Shown: positions 9,298 through 18,372, counted from the first letter of the stretch. The stretch is DNA of 64,000 bases from Bernardetia sp. ABR2-2B (GCF_037126435.1 NZ_CP147020.1:4539001-4603000); one strand, 5' to 3'. Made by a program: numbers and translations. Notes: generated from the sequence alone by a model not told the origin.

Positions 9298-11205
9298 TTA
9301 TTTAGAATAAATCATAGTTTGAGTTACACGTTCGTTTCCATTACGAATTTCGGCAATATAAAGACCACTTTTAACTCTGTTTTGATTTACATTCCAAGTG
9401 TATTTATGTGTTCCAATTCCATAAGAAGATAAATCAACTTTTTCAACTACACGACCTACTGCATCATAAATTGTAAGGACAGCAGGAGAAGAGCTTTTCA
9501 GTTCAAAAGCAATTGTAGTTTGAGTATTGAAAGGATTTGGGAAAGAAGGCATTAACTTGATAGATTCTACGCTATTTTCATTGATAGTATCATCATTTTT
9601 ACCTAGTGTATGCAAAACGCCATCTACTACTGCAATACTTGTAACTAAAGACTTACTAAAGTTTCCGTTTTCAGCTTGAATCGCTATGCTATAAATACCT
9701 TCATCTAATTTACTGTTTACAGACGCTCTAAACTGACCATTTTTTTCGTTAAATTCTAATACAACAGCTTTTTGTGATTTCATCTCACCTGAAGTAAGTG
9801 TCATTGCACCTGTTATCTTAGTTCCTTGTGTATTAATTCCCAATTCGTTTAAAAGAGAAATATTCAAATTAATTGTTTCTCCAACATTATAGTAATACTT
9901 CTCATCATTCAAATCACTCGTCATGCGAAGACCAACGCCTTCATTAGCAGTAACTAAAGCTATAAATGCGCTTTCAGATTCAATAGAATATTCTCCTACC
10001 TGTGGGTTTTCTATTTTAAGTGTTGTGGCAAAACCTCCTAATAAATCACCAGCTTCCTTGGCAAGACGTAAAACGTTAGGGCTTACTTTTTCTCCGTTTG
10101 GAGCAATGATTGTAAATTCTGCATCTGCTTTCAAAGAATGAATATCCAACATTGTTTCTGTTACGCCTTCTTCTACCATAAAATTACGACTACTTTTTTC
10201 AGAACTAAGAACTTGTACTCTACTTTCAATAACTGCATTTGGATTAGTAGGTGTGCTATTATCTATTGGCTTTGCTCCTACTTTAGAAAGAGAATAAGGT
10301 AAGTTACTTTTGATGGTACTCCACATTTTGCTTCCTTGTTGTATTTCAAGATGATTTACATTTGTTCTCCAGTTTCCAAACCCACTAAGTAAATGTGTTG
10401 CATTAGGACGTTTCGAACTTTTATAAGTAACAACTCCATCGTTTCCACCTGTAAAAGCATTACCACCATTCAAATCAAGATATGCCCCTGGAACTGCAAG
10501 AAGAACACCATATCCCCAAGCTCCTACTGTGCGAAATTTTGCTTTAGAGTAGTTTGGATGATTAGCCGTTTGTGTACGGAAATAACTTGCATAGCCTGTT
10601 TGAAGACTATAAGTAGCTTCATTTACTTGACCGAAAACACTAGATAACCAAGAAACCCAACCACTTTGAGCCAAATCTGCTAAAGGAGTTCCAAAATGAG
10701 GTGTACTAAGCGTAATCACACGCTCTACTTTTGTATGTGCGCCATAGTGTACTAAAGCAGCATCTGAATCCAAGCCACCTTTACTGTGTGCTACTACTAC
10801 TACTTTATTTACGCCAAGGTTATTTGTAATCGTGCCGAGCATATTACTAAAAAGCTGACCGTTTGTCCACATATCTCTATCTGGGTGTACTGATACGAAT
10901 GCTGTACGATAGCCATCATTAAAAGCTTTTGTGTACATATCATTTAAAATCCACCACGAACTAGCACGAGAAAAATAACCATGAATAAAAACGATTACGG
11001 GAGAACCTGCTCTTAGGTTTGACGGAGTAGCTCCATAATAAATATTACCTGCATCACTTATCCCACTTCCCAAAAGACTGCCTGAAACGCTAGTCATTTG
11101 TGTAGGAGCTACAAGGTTGTTTTCTTGAATCTGTTGAGCCACTGCTCCAAAACTAAGCAGTAAGAAAACGGAAAGTGAAACGATAGATTGAAAAATTCTG
11201 TTCAT
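9298..11205 (-). CDS. Secreted lipase-like alpha/beta hydrolase with T9SS sorting domain (copy 2)
   Basis: A 635-residue paralogue of the lipase at 6.8-8.7 kb with the same order of parts: signal peptide ending AVAQ, FIHGYFSRAS, nucleophile elbow AHSKGG (~139-144), STPHFGTPLAD, GGNDGVV, beta-sandwich regions, and a C-terminal T9SS type A domain (PSFPNPF, YDAVGRVV, GLYIAEI). Most residues are identical between the copies. Differences cluster in the region around residues 200-290, between the nucleophile and the presumed acid/His segments, which may change substrate preference. In lipase 1 a DHSEVHEG segment follows GGNDGVV; here the matching segment is NHLEIQQG, so the position of the catalytic His should be checked. 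Direct tandem duplication is the simplest origin. Confidence 0.9.
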   Translation of the reverse strand: MNRIFQSIVSLSVFLLLSFGAVAQQIQENNLVAPTQMTSVSGSLLGSGISDAGNIYYGATPSNLRAGSPVIVFIHGYFSRASSWWILNDMYTKAFNDGYRTAFVSVHPDRDMWTNGQLFSNMLGTITNNLGVNKVVVVAHSKGGLDSDAALVHYGAHTKVERVITLSTPHFGTPLADLAQSGWVSWLSSVFGQVNEATYSLQTGYASYFRTQTANHPNYSKAKFRTVGAWGYGVLLAVPGAYLDLNGGNAFTGGNDGVVTYKSSKRPNATHLLSGFGNWRTNVNHLEIQQGSKMWSTIKSNLPYSLSKVGAKPIDNSTPTNPNAVIESRVQVLSSEKSSRNFMVEEGVTETMLDIHSLKADAEFTIIAPNGEKVSPNVLRLAKEAGDLLGGFATTLKIENPQVGEYSIESESAFIALVTANEGVGLRMTSDLNDEKYYYNVGETINLNISLLNELGINTQGTKITGAMTLTSGEMKSQKAVVLEFNEKNGQFRASVNSKLDEGIYSIAIQAENGNFSKSLVTSIAVVDGVLHTLGKNDDTINENSVESIKLMPSFPNPFNTQTTIAFELKSSSPAVLTIYDAVGRVVEKVDLSSYGIGTHKYTWNVNQNRVKSGLYIAEIRNGNERVTQTMIYSK

Positions 11206-11405
11206 AATAAAGGGATATTAATTGTTTGTGTGTAAAACTTGAAATTTATCTAACATGTATCTGATTTATAGAGTAATTGATATATAAGTTACATCGTAGG
11301 TTAATTAACTGAATTAATGAGTAGGAGCATTTTTTGATGAATAGATACTCTAATCATTGATTATTAAATTAAACCAAATATAGTATGCGTGCATAACTAT
11401 AACAC

Positions 11406-11436
11406 AAATAAAGCATATAACTTTCTGATATGCAAG
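11406..11436 (-). promoter_or_regulatory. Putative promoter of lipase 2
   Basis: Same TTG-N20-TTTATTTG arrangement on the minus strand as upstream of lipase 1, inside a duplicated block of about 110 bp (11380-11490 matches 8863-8973). Confidence 0.5.
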
Positions 11437-11466
11437 TTTTTAGCAAAGTTTTTTTTCAGTTTTTTG

Positions 11467-11481
11467 ATAGTAAAACTATCT
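11467..11481. promoter_or_regulatory. Conserved small palindrome upstream of lipase 2
   Basis: GATAGTAAAACTATC, identical to the copy at 8950-8964 and at the same distance from the predicted promoter. The rest of the 584-bp gap between lipase 2 and the next gene is AT-rich with no coding frame that I trust. Confidence 0.35.
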
Positions 11482-11693
11482 TTTTTATAAAAAAAGTACA
11501 ATTTATATCCCTGTTTTTTTAAATCAACATTGTACTGCTGTACGTAAAAAGTGTCATAAAACATACAGAGGCAAATTTTTGGAGATAATCCTTGTTTTTT
11601 AGTTAATTTGATTAATTATATAGTTTTTTCTAAAAAAAGTGCAATAAAAAAATCGTTTTATTTTGATTTTTTGTATAACTGCAAACGAAAAAA

Positions 11694-11736
11694 AGGTATT
11701 CTCTACCTTTACGATAGAAAATACCTGTTTTTTATT
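11694..11736. terminator. Terminator after the PKD-type lipoprotein gene
   Basis: A 12-bp stem with one mismatch (11694-11705 with 11715-11726) has a 9-base loop. T-runs follow on both strands. It lies about 55 bp beyond the stop codon of the minus-strand lipoprotein gene. Confidence 0.65.
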
Positions 11737-11789
11737 AAAATGTAATTAATTATTTGTTCAATAAAAATGAATTTCCAGTAAAAAAGTGC

Positions 11790-12569
11790 TTAAGAAACAA
11801 ACGTAAATTTGTAAATCACTTCTGAATTTCCTTCAGTTCTTCCTAAAGTCATGGAAGTCGGAGTCAATTCTATAATACGTACGTCGGTAGGAAAAACGTC
11901 TATTCTAGTAAATTTGATATAACGGTCACTAAAAGTAAATTCCCAGTTTCCTTTCGAATCTGCTTCTCCATTTCTTATTGTTCCTCCATCAAAAACACAG
12001 TTATATGTAGTTGTTCCTTCTGTTTGTGTTTCTCTAAAGAAAGTAATTGTATTATCTTCTTCGTGGTTTTCTATAAGTTCATTTCCATCTTCACTTAATT
12101 TTATAGAAGTAAATTTCCATTTTTTGGATACTTGTCCTGTCAGAAGGTCAATTTTTGGAGTCGGACGTGTTTCGAAGTTCAGAACTTGAATAATTACACT
12201 TTCTCCCCCTTCATTTGCCACTCTCAAACTCACGTCATATCTACCTGGATTATCAAAAGGATGAGAAAGTGAAATTAGAGTAGAATCATCATTAAAAATA
12301 ATTTCTTGTGAGTTGGTAATTAAAGTTCCATTAATTCTCCATTCTACTGTTTCTATATATCCACCTGTTTTTTCAGCTTGTAAAACGACAGCTTCATCTG
12401 TATAAAATATCTTATTAGCAGGTGCTAAATCTTTCCACGTTACGACAGGACGATTAGGAATATCTTTAGGTTTAGGGTCATCATCTTTACCTCCACAAGA
12501 AACCAGAATAAAACTGAATAGAGAAAAAGCTAATAAATAAAAAAAAGAGCGATTTGAAATATTTGACAT
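11790..12569 (-). CDS. PKD/Ig-like lipoprotein with lipocalin-like C-terminal half
   Basis: A 259-residue lipoprotein. The signal peptide ends in a lipobox (FILVSC, Cys25) followed by GGKDDDPKP; an acidic stretch just after the cysteine resembles the surface-export signal of Bacteroidota lipoproteins. Residues ~45-130 look like a PKD/Ig-like domain (HPFDNPGRYDVSLRV). Residues ~145-259 start SKKWKFTSI and have the strand pattern of small lipocalin-like domains common in this phylum. It is a single-gene unit with its own terminator. The role is unknown; probably outer-membrane anchored. Confidence 0.75.
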   Translation of the reverse strand: MSNISNRSFFYLLAFSLFSFILVSCGGKDDDPKPKDIPNRPVVTWKDLAPANKIFYTDEAVVLQAEKTGGYIETVEWRINGTLITNSQEIIFNDDSTLISLSHPFDNPGRYDVSLRVANEGGESVIIQVLNFETRPTPKIDLLTGQVSKKWKFTSIKLSEDGNELIENHEEDNTITFFRETQTEGTTTYNCVFDGGTIRNGEADSKGNWEFTFSDRYIKFTRIDVFPTDVRIIELTPTSMTLGRTEGNSEVIYKFTFVS

Positions 12570-12816
12570 AATCTAGATAGATAATTTGAAAATTGGTATA
12601 AATAATAACGGAATTAGTTTCAAAAATTCCTTAAAATAAATTTTACTTATTAATATAGACTGTTTTTTGAGTTAAATTGCTGCAAAAATGCTGTTTATAA
12701 AAATAATTTTTGGCAAAAATCGTCATTTTTTTTCTATTTTGCTTCATAATTTTGGTTTTTCATCTCTTTACTTTACTTAAAAATAGTAAGAGCAATAAAT
12801 TAGTCTTAAATTTTAA

Positions 12817-13356
12817 ATGGATACATTCGAACATATTTTAAATAGCTGTAGTACGGAAGAAAAACTATCTTATCTACAACTGGTCATTTTCATTGCCTTT
12901 AGTGACCATCATTTGTCTGATGATGAAGTCGTTTTTTTGGAAAGAATTACACAAATAGCAAATTTATCAGAAGAACAACAGCAGCTATTAGCTTCTTACT
13001 CCCGTCATCCAGCAAATATAGATATACAACTCTGTACTCAAAATATTGCTAGAAGTCCGTTGAGAGAGATTTTATTGATTGATTTAATGGTCATTGCTCG
13101 TTCTGATGACGAAGTAGCAACTGAAGAGCGAAGTGCAATTACTCAAATAGCTGTTCTTTTAGGAGTGCCTTTAGATGAAGTAATCCGTCTTACTAATTCT
13201 GTAAACAAATTTAGTAATTCAGAAGGAAAAGCTCCACAAGAATGGATTAATCAGAGTATGATTTCAATTTTGTACAAAGATAAAACGCCTACAAAATCTA
13301 AAAAACTAAGTATGATGGAGAAAATGAAAAAATTTTTGGGAGTTTTGAAGAAATAG
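12817..13356 (+). CDS. TerB-like domain protein
   Basis: A 179-residue cytoplasmic helical protein. The pattern of two repeated helical hairpins with acidic loops (SDHHLSDDEVVFLERI at ~29-44, and RSDDEVATEERSAI at ~95-108) matches the TerB/DjlA N-terminal fold, which is thought to bind metal or act in membrane-linked stress complexes. No signal peptide or membrane segment is visible. The C-terminus is a basic tail (KKLSMMEKMKKF). It is not next to other ter genes, so tellurite resistance should not be assumed. Confidence 0.65.
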   Translation: MDTFEHILNSCSTEEKLSYLQLVIFIAFSDHHLSDDEVVFLERITQIANLSEEQQQLLASYSRHPANIDIQLCTQNIARSPLREILLIDLMVIARSDDEVATEERSAITQIAVLLGVPLDEVIRLTNSVNKFSNSEGKAPQEWINQSMISILYKDKTPTKSKKLSMMEKMKKFLGVLKK

Positions 13357-13598
13357 TAAAGTTTTCTCTTTAATCGTTTAGAATCAAGCCTAAGAATAAT
13401 TTTAAAATATTTTTTATTGAAGATTGAATTTTTTTTAATAAAAGGGAGTTTAGTAATAAAGCAAAATTATGAATTTGTTAGTATTTGAAAATCAGTAATT
13501 TAGCTTTTAAAAATTATCAAAAGATGATATTGAAAATACTTTTTTGAAGTAGTAGGAAATGGAAAAGAATATTTTTTTTAGAAAAAGTCAAAATTCTA

Positions 13599-13629
13599 TT
13601 TGTAGATATAAAAAAAAGGCGTACCTTTG
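13599..13629 (+). promoter_or_regulatory. Consensus Bacteroidota promoter for tRNA-Glu genes
   Basis: TTTG (13599-13602), exactly 19 bp, then TACCTTTG (13622-13629) match the Bacteroidota -33/-7 consensus. The predicted start is about 50 bp before the first tRNA. The ~240 bp between the TerB-like gene and this promoter hold nothing else that I can see. Confidence 0.75.
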
Positions 13630-13683
13630 CATCGCATTAAGGGAAAACAAACGCACAAAAATAGTTTGAAATTCTTTAAAAAT

Positions 13684-13755
13684 GCTCCGTTCGTCTAGCG
13701 GTTAGGACGCCAGGTTTTCATCCTGGTAGCAGGGGTTCGATTCCCCTACGGAGTA
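13684..13755 (+). tRNA. tRNA-Glu (anticodon TTC), copy 1
   Basis: A 72-nt cloverleaf: acceptor stem GCTCCGT with ACGGAGT, anticodon arm CCAGG-TTTTCAT-CCTGG with anticodon TTC, and T arm AGGGG-TTCGATT-CCCCT. CCA is not encoded. Confidence 0.97.
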
Positions 13756-13864
13756 CAAAAATAAATTTAGATTTTAGAGTTGTAAATTTAGAATTAAAAT
13801 TATGCAATTAAATTAAACTAAATTTAAAAATTTAAGTTAAAGTAGAAATTTAGAGTGAAAAAAT

Positions 13865-13936
13865 GCTCCGTTCGTCTAGCGGTTAGGACGCCAGGTTTTC
13901 ATCCTGGTAGCAGGGGTTCGATTCCCCTACGGAGTA
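13865..13936 (+). tRNA. tRNA-Glu (anticodon TTC), copy 2
   Basis: Identical in all 72 bases to the copy 109 bp upstream. The pair probably forms one transcript from the promoter at 13599 and ends at the hairpin that follows directly. Confidence 0.97.
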
Positions 13937-13937
13937 C

Positions 13938-13972
13938 AAAAGCCAATTCAATATTTGAATTGGCTTTTTTTA
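13938..13972 (+). terminator. Terminator of the tRNA-Glu pair
   Basis: A perfect 14-bp stem (AAAAGCCAATTCAA with its complement) with a 3-base loop runs into a T-tract, starting 1 bp after the second tRNA. Confidence 0.9.
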
Positions 13973-14069
13973 TGCTGTTTTTTATTTTTGATAATTGCAG
14001 CATTTAGAGGTTTTATTTCGTGTTTCTTAAAAAATAAATAAGAAAAACTCAATAAAATTTAATTAAGCT

Positions 14070-14897
14070 ATGAAAATACAAATACCTCAACCTTGCCATG
14101 AAAACTGGAATGAGATGAATCTACAACAAAAAGGACGTTTTTGTGGCTCTTGTCAGAAAGTTGTAATTGATTTTACCACAATGAGTGATTCTGAAATAGT
14201 GAACCATTTCAAGAATTATAAAGGAAATACTTGTGGTCGTTTTTATGATACTCAATTAAATACAAATCTTGTCAGTTTAAAACCTCGAAAATCTACTTTT
14301 TGGTCAAAACTCGTTGCTGCTAGTTTTACGCTATTTTTCTTTTCTTCTCAAAGCTACTCTCAAAATACTATTCTAAAGACGGAAGTAATTGAGTCAAACC
14401 AGTCTGATAAAAATGAAGATGATTTAAGGAAAACTTCTACAAGTGATTATTTCCAAATCAAAGGAAGAGTAATAGATGCTAGTAAAAAATCTATTTCTGA
14501 TGCTTTAGTATCTATACAGGAAACACCTTATTCAATAATTACTGATAAACATGGAAATTTTGAGTTTAATATAACAAAAACAGAAATTCAGAATCAAGAC
14601 AGTACAGTTTTACAAGTACAAAAATTTGGTTATACTACTTTGTCTTTACAAATTGATTTTGATACAGAAAATACAACTCATTCTTATTTAGAATTGATAA
14701 TAGAAGAAGCTGTCATTCTTGAAGAAGAAGGTATAAAACAAATAAGAGAAGTAATAACAATGGGAATGACAAGTGCAACCTTTGTAGAAGAATATGATTC
14801 TTTACCAAAAAACAATAATTCTTTTGATAAAAAAGCTGAGGTAAAAGTAATTGAGAAAAAAAGTCTTTGGCAGCATTTCAAAAGTATTTTTTTTTAA
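14070..14897 (+). CDS. Membrane-anchored carboxypeptidase-regulatory-like domain protein with Cys-rich N-terminus
   Basis: A 275-residue protein. The N-terminus (1-60) carries a Bacteroidota-type pattern: PCHENWNEM, GRFCGSCQKVVIDF, MSDSEIVNHF and a further Cys at ~54, which could bind metal or a cofactor. A single hydrophobic segment (~79-97, ending SYSQ) would place the N-terminus in the cytoplasm and the rest in the periplasm. Residues ~127-210 look like a CarboxypepD_reg/CNA-B-type beta sandwich (IKGRVIDASKKSISDALVSI, ITDKHGNFEFNI). The family function is not established. TonB-linked signalling is a possibility, but no TonB box or plug is present. Confidence 0.7.
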   Translation: MKIQIPQPCHENWNEMNLQQKGRFCGSCQKVVIDFTTMSDSEIVNHFKNYKGNTCGRFYDTQLNTNLVSLKPRKSTFWSKLVAASFTLFFFSSQSYSQNTILKTEVIESNQSDKNEDDLRKTSTSDYFQIKGRVIDASKKSISDALVSIQETPYSIITDKHGNFEFNITKTEIQNQDSTVLQVQKFGYTTLSLQIDFDTENTTHSYLELIIEEAVILEEEGIKQIREVITMGMTSATFVEEYDSLPKNNNSFDKKAEVKVIEKKSLWQHFKSIFF

Positions 14898-14983
14898 AGG
14901 TAGAAGCTATTTTTTTTGAATTCAGAATCATAAATCAAAAGTAGAATACCTTTTGAAGAGGGAGTAATCTTTATTTTATCGTT

Positions 14984-15706
14984 TTAGTAAACTCCTTTTG
15001 CTATGTTATCCCAACCCTTTTGCTGAAAAAGTATTATTTTTCTTCCATTTTCAGGCAAATCAATGATAAGCAAATGATAATTATCTTTTAAAGACATTCT
15101 ATAACCGATGGCTCTTTGTCCGTTTTTTATTCCAAACTGTGAAATAGTTGGTAAAAATTTGTCTAATTGATGTATCTCAAAATTAGGTTTGTCAGAAGAA
15201 GCAAAGACGTATTTTTTTACCTCTTCTAACTGTTGAGTATTTATAAATTGCTTTCTATAAAAATCATATATACGTTCGATAGGTTGCATTTTGAATGCAG
15301 AAATAGTAGAGTCAGCCTTGTTTTCTCTCATATAAGCAATTTTATTTCTCGCCACAGCAATCGAACTATTTATACCATAATTTATATCACTAATTTCTTT
15401 CAAACGTGTTGGTGTTGCAAAATAAGCCACAGCAGCTTTGTAAGTTCTGTACGTACTTGGTTTTAAGTCTTGTAGAATTTTAATTCGTTCTAAAAAATCA
15501 CTTTCTGATAGATACGTACTAGAATCGATTTTATATTTATCAAAACGCTCTTTTATTTCTTCCAACGTATAATAAGTATATTCAGAAGCAGTTTTGTCTT
15601 TAGTAACGATTTGTGCCTTTAGGTTAGAAAAAGTAACTAAGTTTAGTAGAAAAAATAGGCTTAAAGCAAAAAGTAAGTGTAATTTTAATTTTTTTGTAGT
15701 TTTCAT
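14984..15706 (-). CDS. Secreted protein of unknown function
   Basis: A 240-residue protein with a signal peptide (1-31, cut after NLKAQ). The mature part is polar and helix-rich in the first half (LEEIKERFDKYKIDSS) with a mixed alpha/beta second half (YRMSLKDNYHLLIIDLPENGRKIILF). I do not recognise the family. There is no sorting domain or lipobox. It has its own upstream region and no partner on the same strand. Confidence 0.6.
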   Translation of the reverse strand: MKTTKKLKLHLLFALSLFFLLNLVTFSNLKAQIVTKDKTASEYTYYTLEEIKERFDKYKIDSSTYLSESDFLERIKILQDLKPSTYRTYKAAVAYFATPTRLKEISDINYGINSSIAVARNKIAYMRENKADSTISAFKMQPIERIYDFYRKQFINTQQLEEVKKYVFASSDKPNFEIHQLDKFLPTISQFGIKNGQRAIGYRMSLKDNYHLLIIDLPENGRKIILFQQKGWDNIAKGVY

Positions 15707-15810
15707 AATTTAAAGATAGTTTTGTGGATAGTCTGCAATGTTTTTGTATTAGTTATGATAAAATAAATATCAAATCATTTTATACATTTTTGTTAGTTAC
15801 TAATCAAATA

Positions 15811-15927
15811 AAGGTTATCACGGTTGTTTTTGTATAACAGTCTTCCAGACTGTTGGATAGGATAAAATACTACTTTTTATGTTCAGACAGGATGTCTGAA
15901 CTACCTTAATACAAACCGTGATAAGGT
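15811..15927. repeat. Interspersed double-hairpin element (family C), copy 1
   Basis: Two hairpins, 15836-15854 (AACAGTCT-TCC-AGACTGTT) and 15881-15901 (GTTCAGACA-GGA-TGTCTGAAC), are enclosed by an outer inverted repeat (TTATCACGGTT with AACCGTGATAA). Related hairpin pairs occur at 26477-26541 and 41317-41398. It fills most of the 257-bp gap between two divergent genes. Confidence 0.7.
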
Positions 15928-15963
15928 TTAATAGTCAAATTTCATTCTCAATTTATATAATTT

Positions 15964-16452
15964 ATGAAAAATTTAATTCTGCTTCTTTTTATTTTTTCTT
16001 TTTTGGGCTGTGCAAACACAAAAAATAATAACTCAAAAAAAAATGCTACCACAAAGGAAAGTACCACAGATACAAGCACAAAACAAGATAATCCAATGAA
16101 ATATAAAGAACTCGCTCAACAAAAATTCCAAACAACTGGGAAAGCAAAACAAAAATTAGAATACATAGAAAATGAAAATAAAACATTTGTTTTGTGTAAG
16201 TCCACTACACTAGGAACTGTAATGCAGCCTAGAGATTTTATTCAGTATGCCGTTTATAATATGAAAACAAACGAACTGGTCTATGAAGGAAGTGTAGATG
16301 GTGGAAGTGTGTCTTGGTATGACAATCAGCGTTTGGAAATTTATCAACAAGAAGGGATTCCGATACAAGGAATGACGAGAGAGGATATGATACAAATCTA
16401 TGATATAGTAGAAAAAACACAAAAACGCAAAAGTGAAGTAGAGAAAAAGTAG
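15964..16452 (+). CDS. Small lipoprotein of unknown function
   Basis: A 162-residue protein with a lipobox (FLGC, Cys16) after a short hydrophobic signal. A low-complexity Asn/Lys/Thr linker follows (to ~45), then a compact domain with strands (FVLCKSTTLGTVMQPRDFIQYAVYNMKTNELVYEGSVDGGSVSW is in that part) and a basic C-terminal helix. I do not recognise the family. Likely periplasmic and membrane-tethered. Confidence 0.6.
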   Translation: MKNLILLLFIFSFLGCANTKNNNSKKNATTKESTTDTSTKQDNPMKYKELAQQKFQTTGKAKQKLEYIENENKTFVLCKSTTLGTVMQPRDFIQYAVYNMKTNELVYEGSVDGGSVSWYDNQRLEIYQQEGIPIQGMTREDMIQIYDIVEKTQKRKSEVEKK

Positions 16453-16596
16453 AGAGAATAACCTAACTTGTTTTTAATTTGAAATCAATTAATGCTTGAT
16501 TCTTTAATAAAATAGCTTTAAATTCGTTTTGAGATAAAATAAATATAAGTTACTTCAAAAGATTTTCAAACGCTTCTTGAAAGTGTTTTATGTAGT

Positions 16597-17778
16597 ATGG
16601 AAATAAACACAATTAGTAAAAAAATATTTACAGGCGACAAAATCATTTGGGGAGTTGTTTTCCTTTTGGTTATTATTAGTGTTTTGGTAGTTTATAGTGC
16701 TACTGGAGCGATTGCCTTTAAGAGAATGGACGGAAATACAGAATATTATTTATTCAAACACGGTGTTCTCTTGTTTATGTCTCTCATCATTATGTGGGTT
16801 TGTCATCGGATAGATTATAGGTATTACTCTCGTCTCTCTCGTTTGGCATTGCTGATTTCTGTTCCTCTTTTGATTCTGACTTGGCTTTTCGGAACTACAA
16901 TAAATGAAGCAAGTCGTGTAATTACGATTCCTTTTATTAATCAATCTTTTCAAACTTCTGATTTTGCTACTCTTGCACTTATTGCCAATGTAGCTAGTAT
17001 GCTTTCCAAACGCCAACAAAGTATTAGAGAGTTTCAGCGTTCTACCTTACCAATTATTTTTTGGTCAGGTATTATCTGTGGGTTGATTGCGCTTTCAAAC
17101 TTTTCTTCTGCTGTTTTGCTTTTTGCTACCTGTCTTCTGATTATGTTTATTGGACGTGTTCCTGTTCGTTATTTGGTAATGACTATTATCATTGGTGCAG
17201 TCGTCGGAATGGTTGCTCTGAAATTGGGACAACGCTCTGGAACGGCAGTTTCACGTATGAAGGCATTTTTTGATACTGAACAAGTTACTTTTCAAGAGGA
17301 ACAGTCGTATATAGCCGTCGCAACGGGAGGTTTTGCTGGAAAGGGAGTTGGAAATAGTCAGCAACGAAATTTTCTTCCACATCCATATTCAGACTTTATT
17401 TATGCTATTATTATCGAAGAATATGGACTTATTGGAGGAGTTGTCGTTTTAGGGCTATATCTCATTTTGCTTTATCGGGGAATGGTAGCGATGGCAAAAT
17501 CCGAACGAGCCTTTGGGGGACTTTTATCGGCTGGGCTGAGTTTTAGTTTGGTGGTTCAAGCACTCGTACATATGGGTGTGGTAGTCGGTCTTGTTCCTGT
17601 TACTGGACTTCCTCTGCCACTTCTTAGTATGGGAGGAACATCTTTATTTTTTACAGGAATTTCTTTAGGAATTATTTTGAGTGTAAGTAGAGGAGAATTA
17701 GAAAAAACAGAAAAAGAAGCGATTACACCTCCTCAAACTGGAAATAATTACCGTCGAATTGTTCATACTATTGAATAG
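16597..17778 (+). CDS. ftsW: FtsW/RodA/SpoVE-family peptidoglycan polymerase, FtsW-like
   Basis: A 393-residue SEDS-family membrane protein with about 10 hydrophobic segments. SEDS proteins polymerise lipid II into glycan strands together with a class B PBP. Diagnostic parts are SATGAIAF near the N-terminus, the extracellular-loop signature GGFAGKGVGNSQQRNFLP, and SDFIYAIIIEEYGLIGG. The GNSQQR form is nearer to FtsW than to RodA, but it is not in a cell-wall gene cluster here, so the division/elongation assignment is moderate. The basic C-terminal tail is short. The SRPBCC-type gene follows 25 bp later. Confidence 0.85.
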   Translation: MEINTISKKIFTGDKIIWGVVFLLVIISVLVVYSATGAIAFKRMDGNTEYYLFKHGVLLFMSLIIMWVCHRIDYRYYSRLSRLALLISVPLLILTWLFGTTINEASRVITIPFINQSFQTSDFATLALIANVASMLSKRQQSIREFQRSTLPIIFWSGIICGLIALSNFSSAVLLFATCLLIMFIGRVPVRYLVMTIIIGAVVGMVALKLGQRSGTAVSRMKAFFDTEQVTFQEEQSYIAVATGGFAGKGVGNSQQRNFLPHPYSDFIYAIIIEEYGLIGGVVVLGLYLILLYRGMVAMAKSERAFGGLLSAGLSFSLVVQALVHMGVVVGLVPVTGLPLPLLSMGGTSLFFTGISLGIILSVSRGELEKTEKEAITPPQTGNNYRRIVHTIE

Positions 17779-17803
17779 TGTATTTTAATCAAAAATAAAT
17801 TAA

Positions 17804-18283
17804 ATGCCAATCATAAAGCTAACTACTGTCATTGAAAGCACTCAAGAAATTGTATTTGATTTATCAAGAAGCATTGATTTACATAAAATTTCGACAGAAC
17901 AAACCAACGAAGAAGCTATTGCAGGAATTACGACTGGGCTTATCAGTTTAAACGAATCTGTAACTTGGAGAGCAAAACATTTTGGAGTATATCAAAACCT
18001 CACTTCAAAAATTACAGCTTTAGAAAGACCTTATTCTTTTACAGATGAGATGATAAAAGGTGCTTTCAAAGCTTTCAAACATCAACATCTTTTCAAGAAA
18101 GTAGAAAGTAGAGTTGAAATGACAGATATTTTTGACTATCAATCGCCTTTTGGGATTTTTGGAAAAATAGCAGATACTCTCTTTTTAGAAACGTATATGA
18201 CAAATTTGTTAAAAGAAAGAAATAAGGTCATAAAAGAATTTGCAGAGTCTGAAAAATGGAAATTAGTCTTAGAAACGAAATGA
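17804..18283 (+). CDS. SRPBCC-fold (START-like) protein
   Basis: A 159-residue protein that looks like the SRPBCC/polyketide-cyclase superfamily: it begins with strand IIKLTTVIES, then TQEIVFDLSRSIDLHKIS (the loop typical of lipid or small-ligand-binding START-like folds), then SVTWRAKHFGVYQNLTSKI, DEMIKGAFKAFKH, and a long C-terminal helix. It lies 25 bp after ftsW and is probably co-transcribed. The ligand is unknown. Confidence 0.75.
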   Translation: MPIIKLTTVIESTQEIVFDLSRSIDLHKISTEQTNEEAIAGITTGLISLNESVTWRAKHFGVYQNLTSKITALERPYSFTDEMIKGAFKAFKHQHLFKKVESRVEMTDIFDYQSPFGIFGKIADTLFLETYMTNLLKERNKVIKEFAESEKWKLVLETK

Positions 18284-18372
18284 AATATATAAATTAATCG
18301 GGGGAAAATAGGTACGGAAATAACAAAACAGAAATAATAAAGAGATTTTTAGCAGCTTAGAAAGGATAATTT

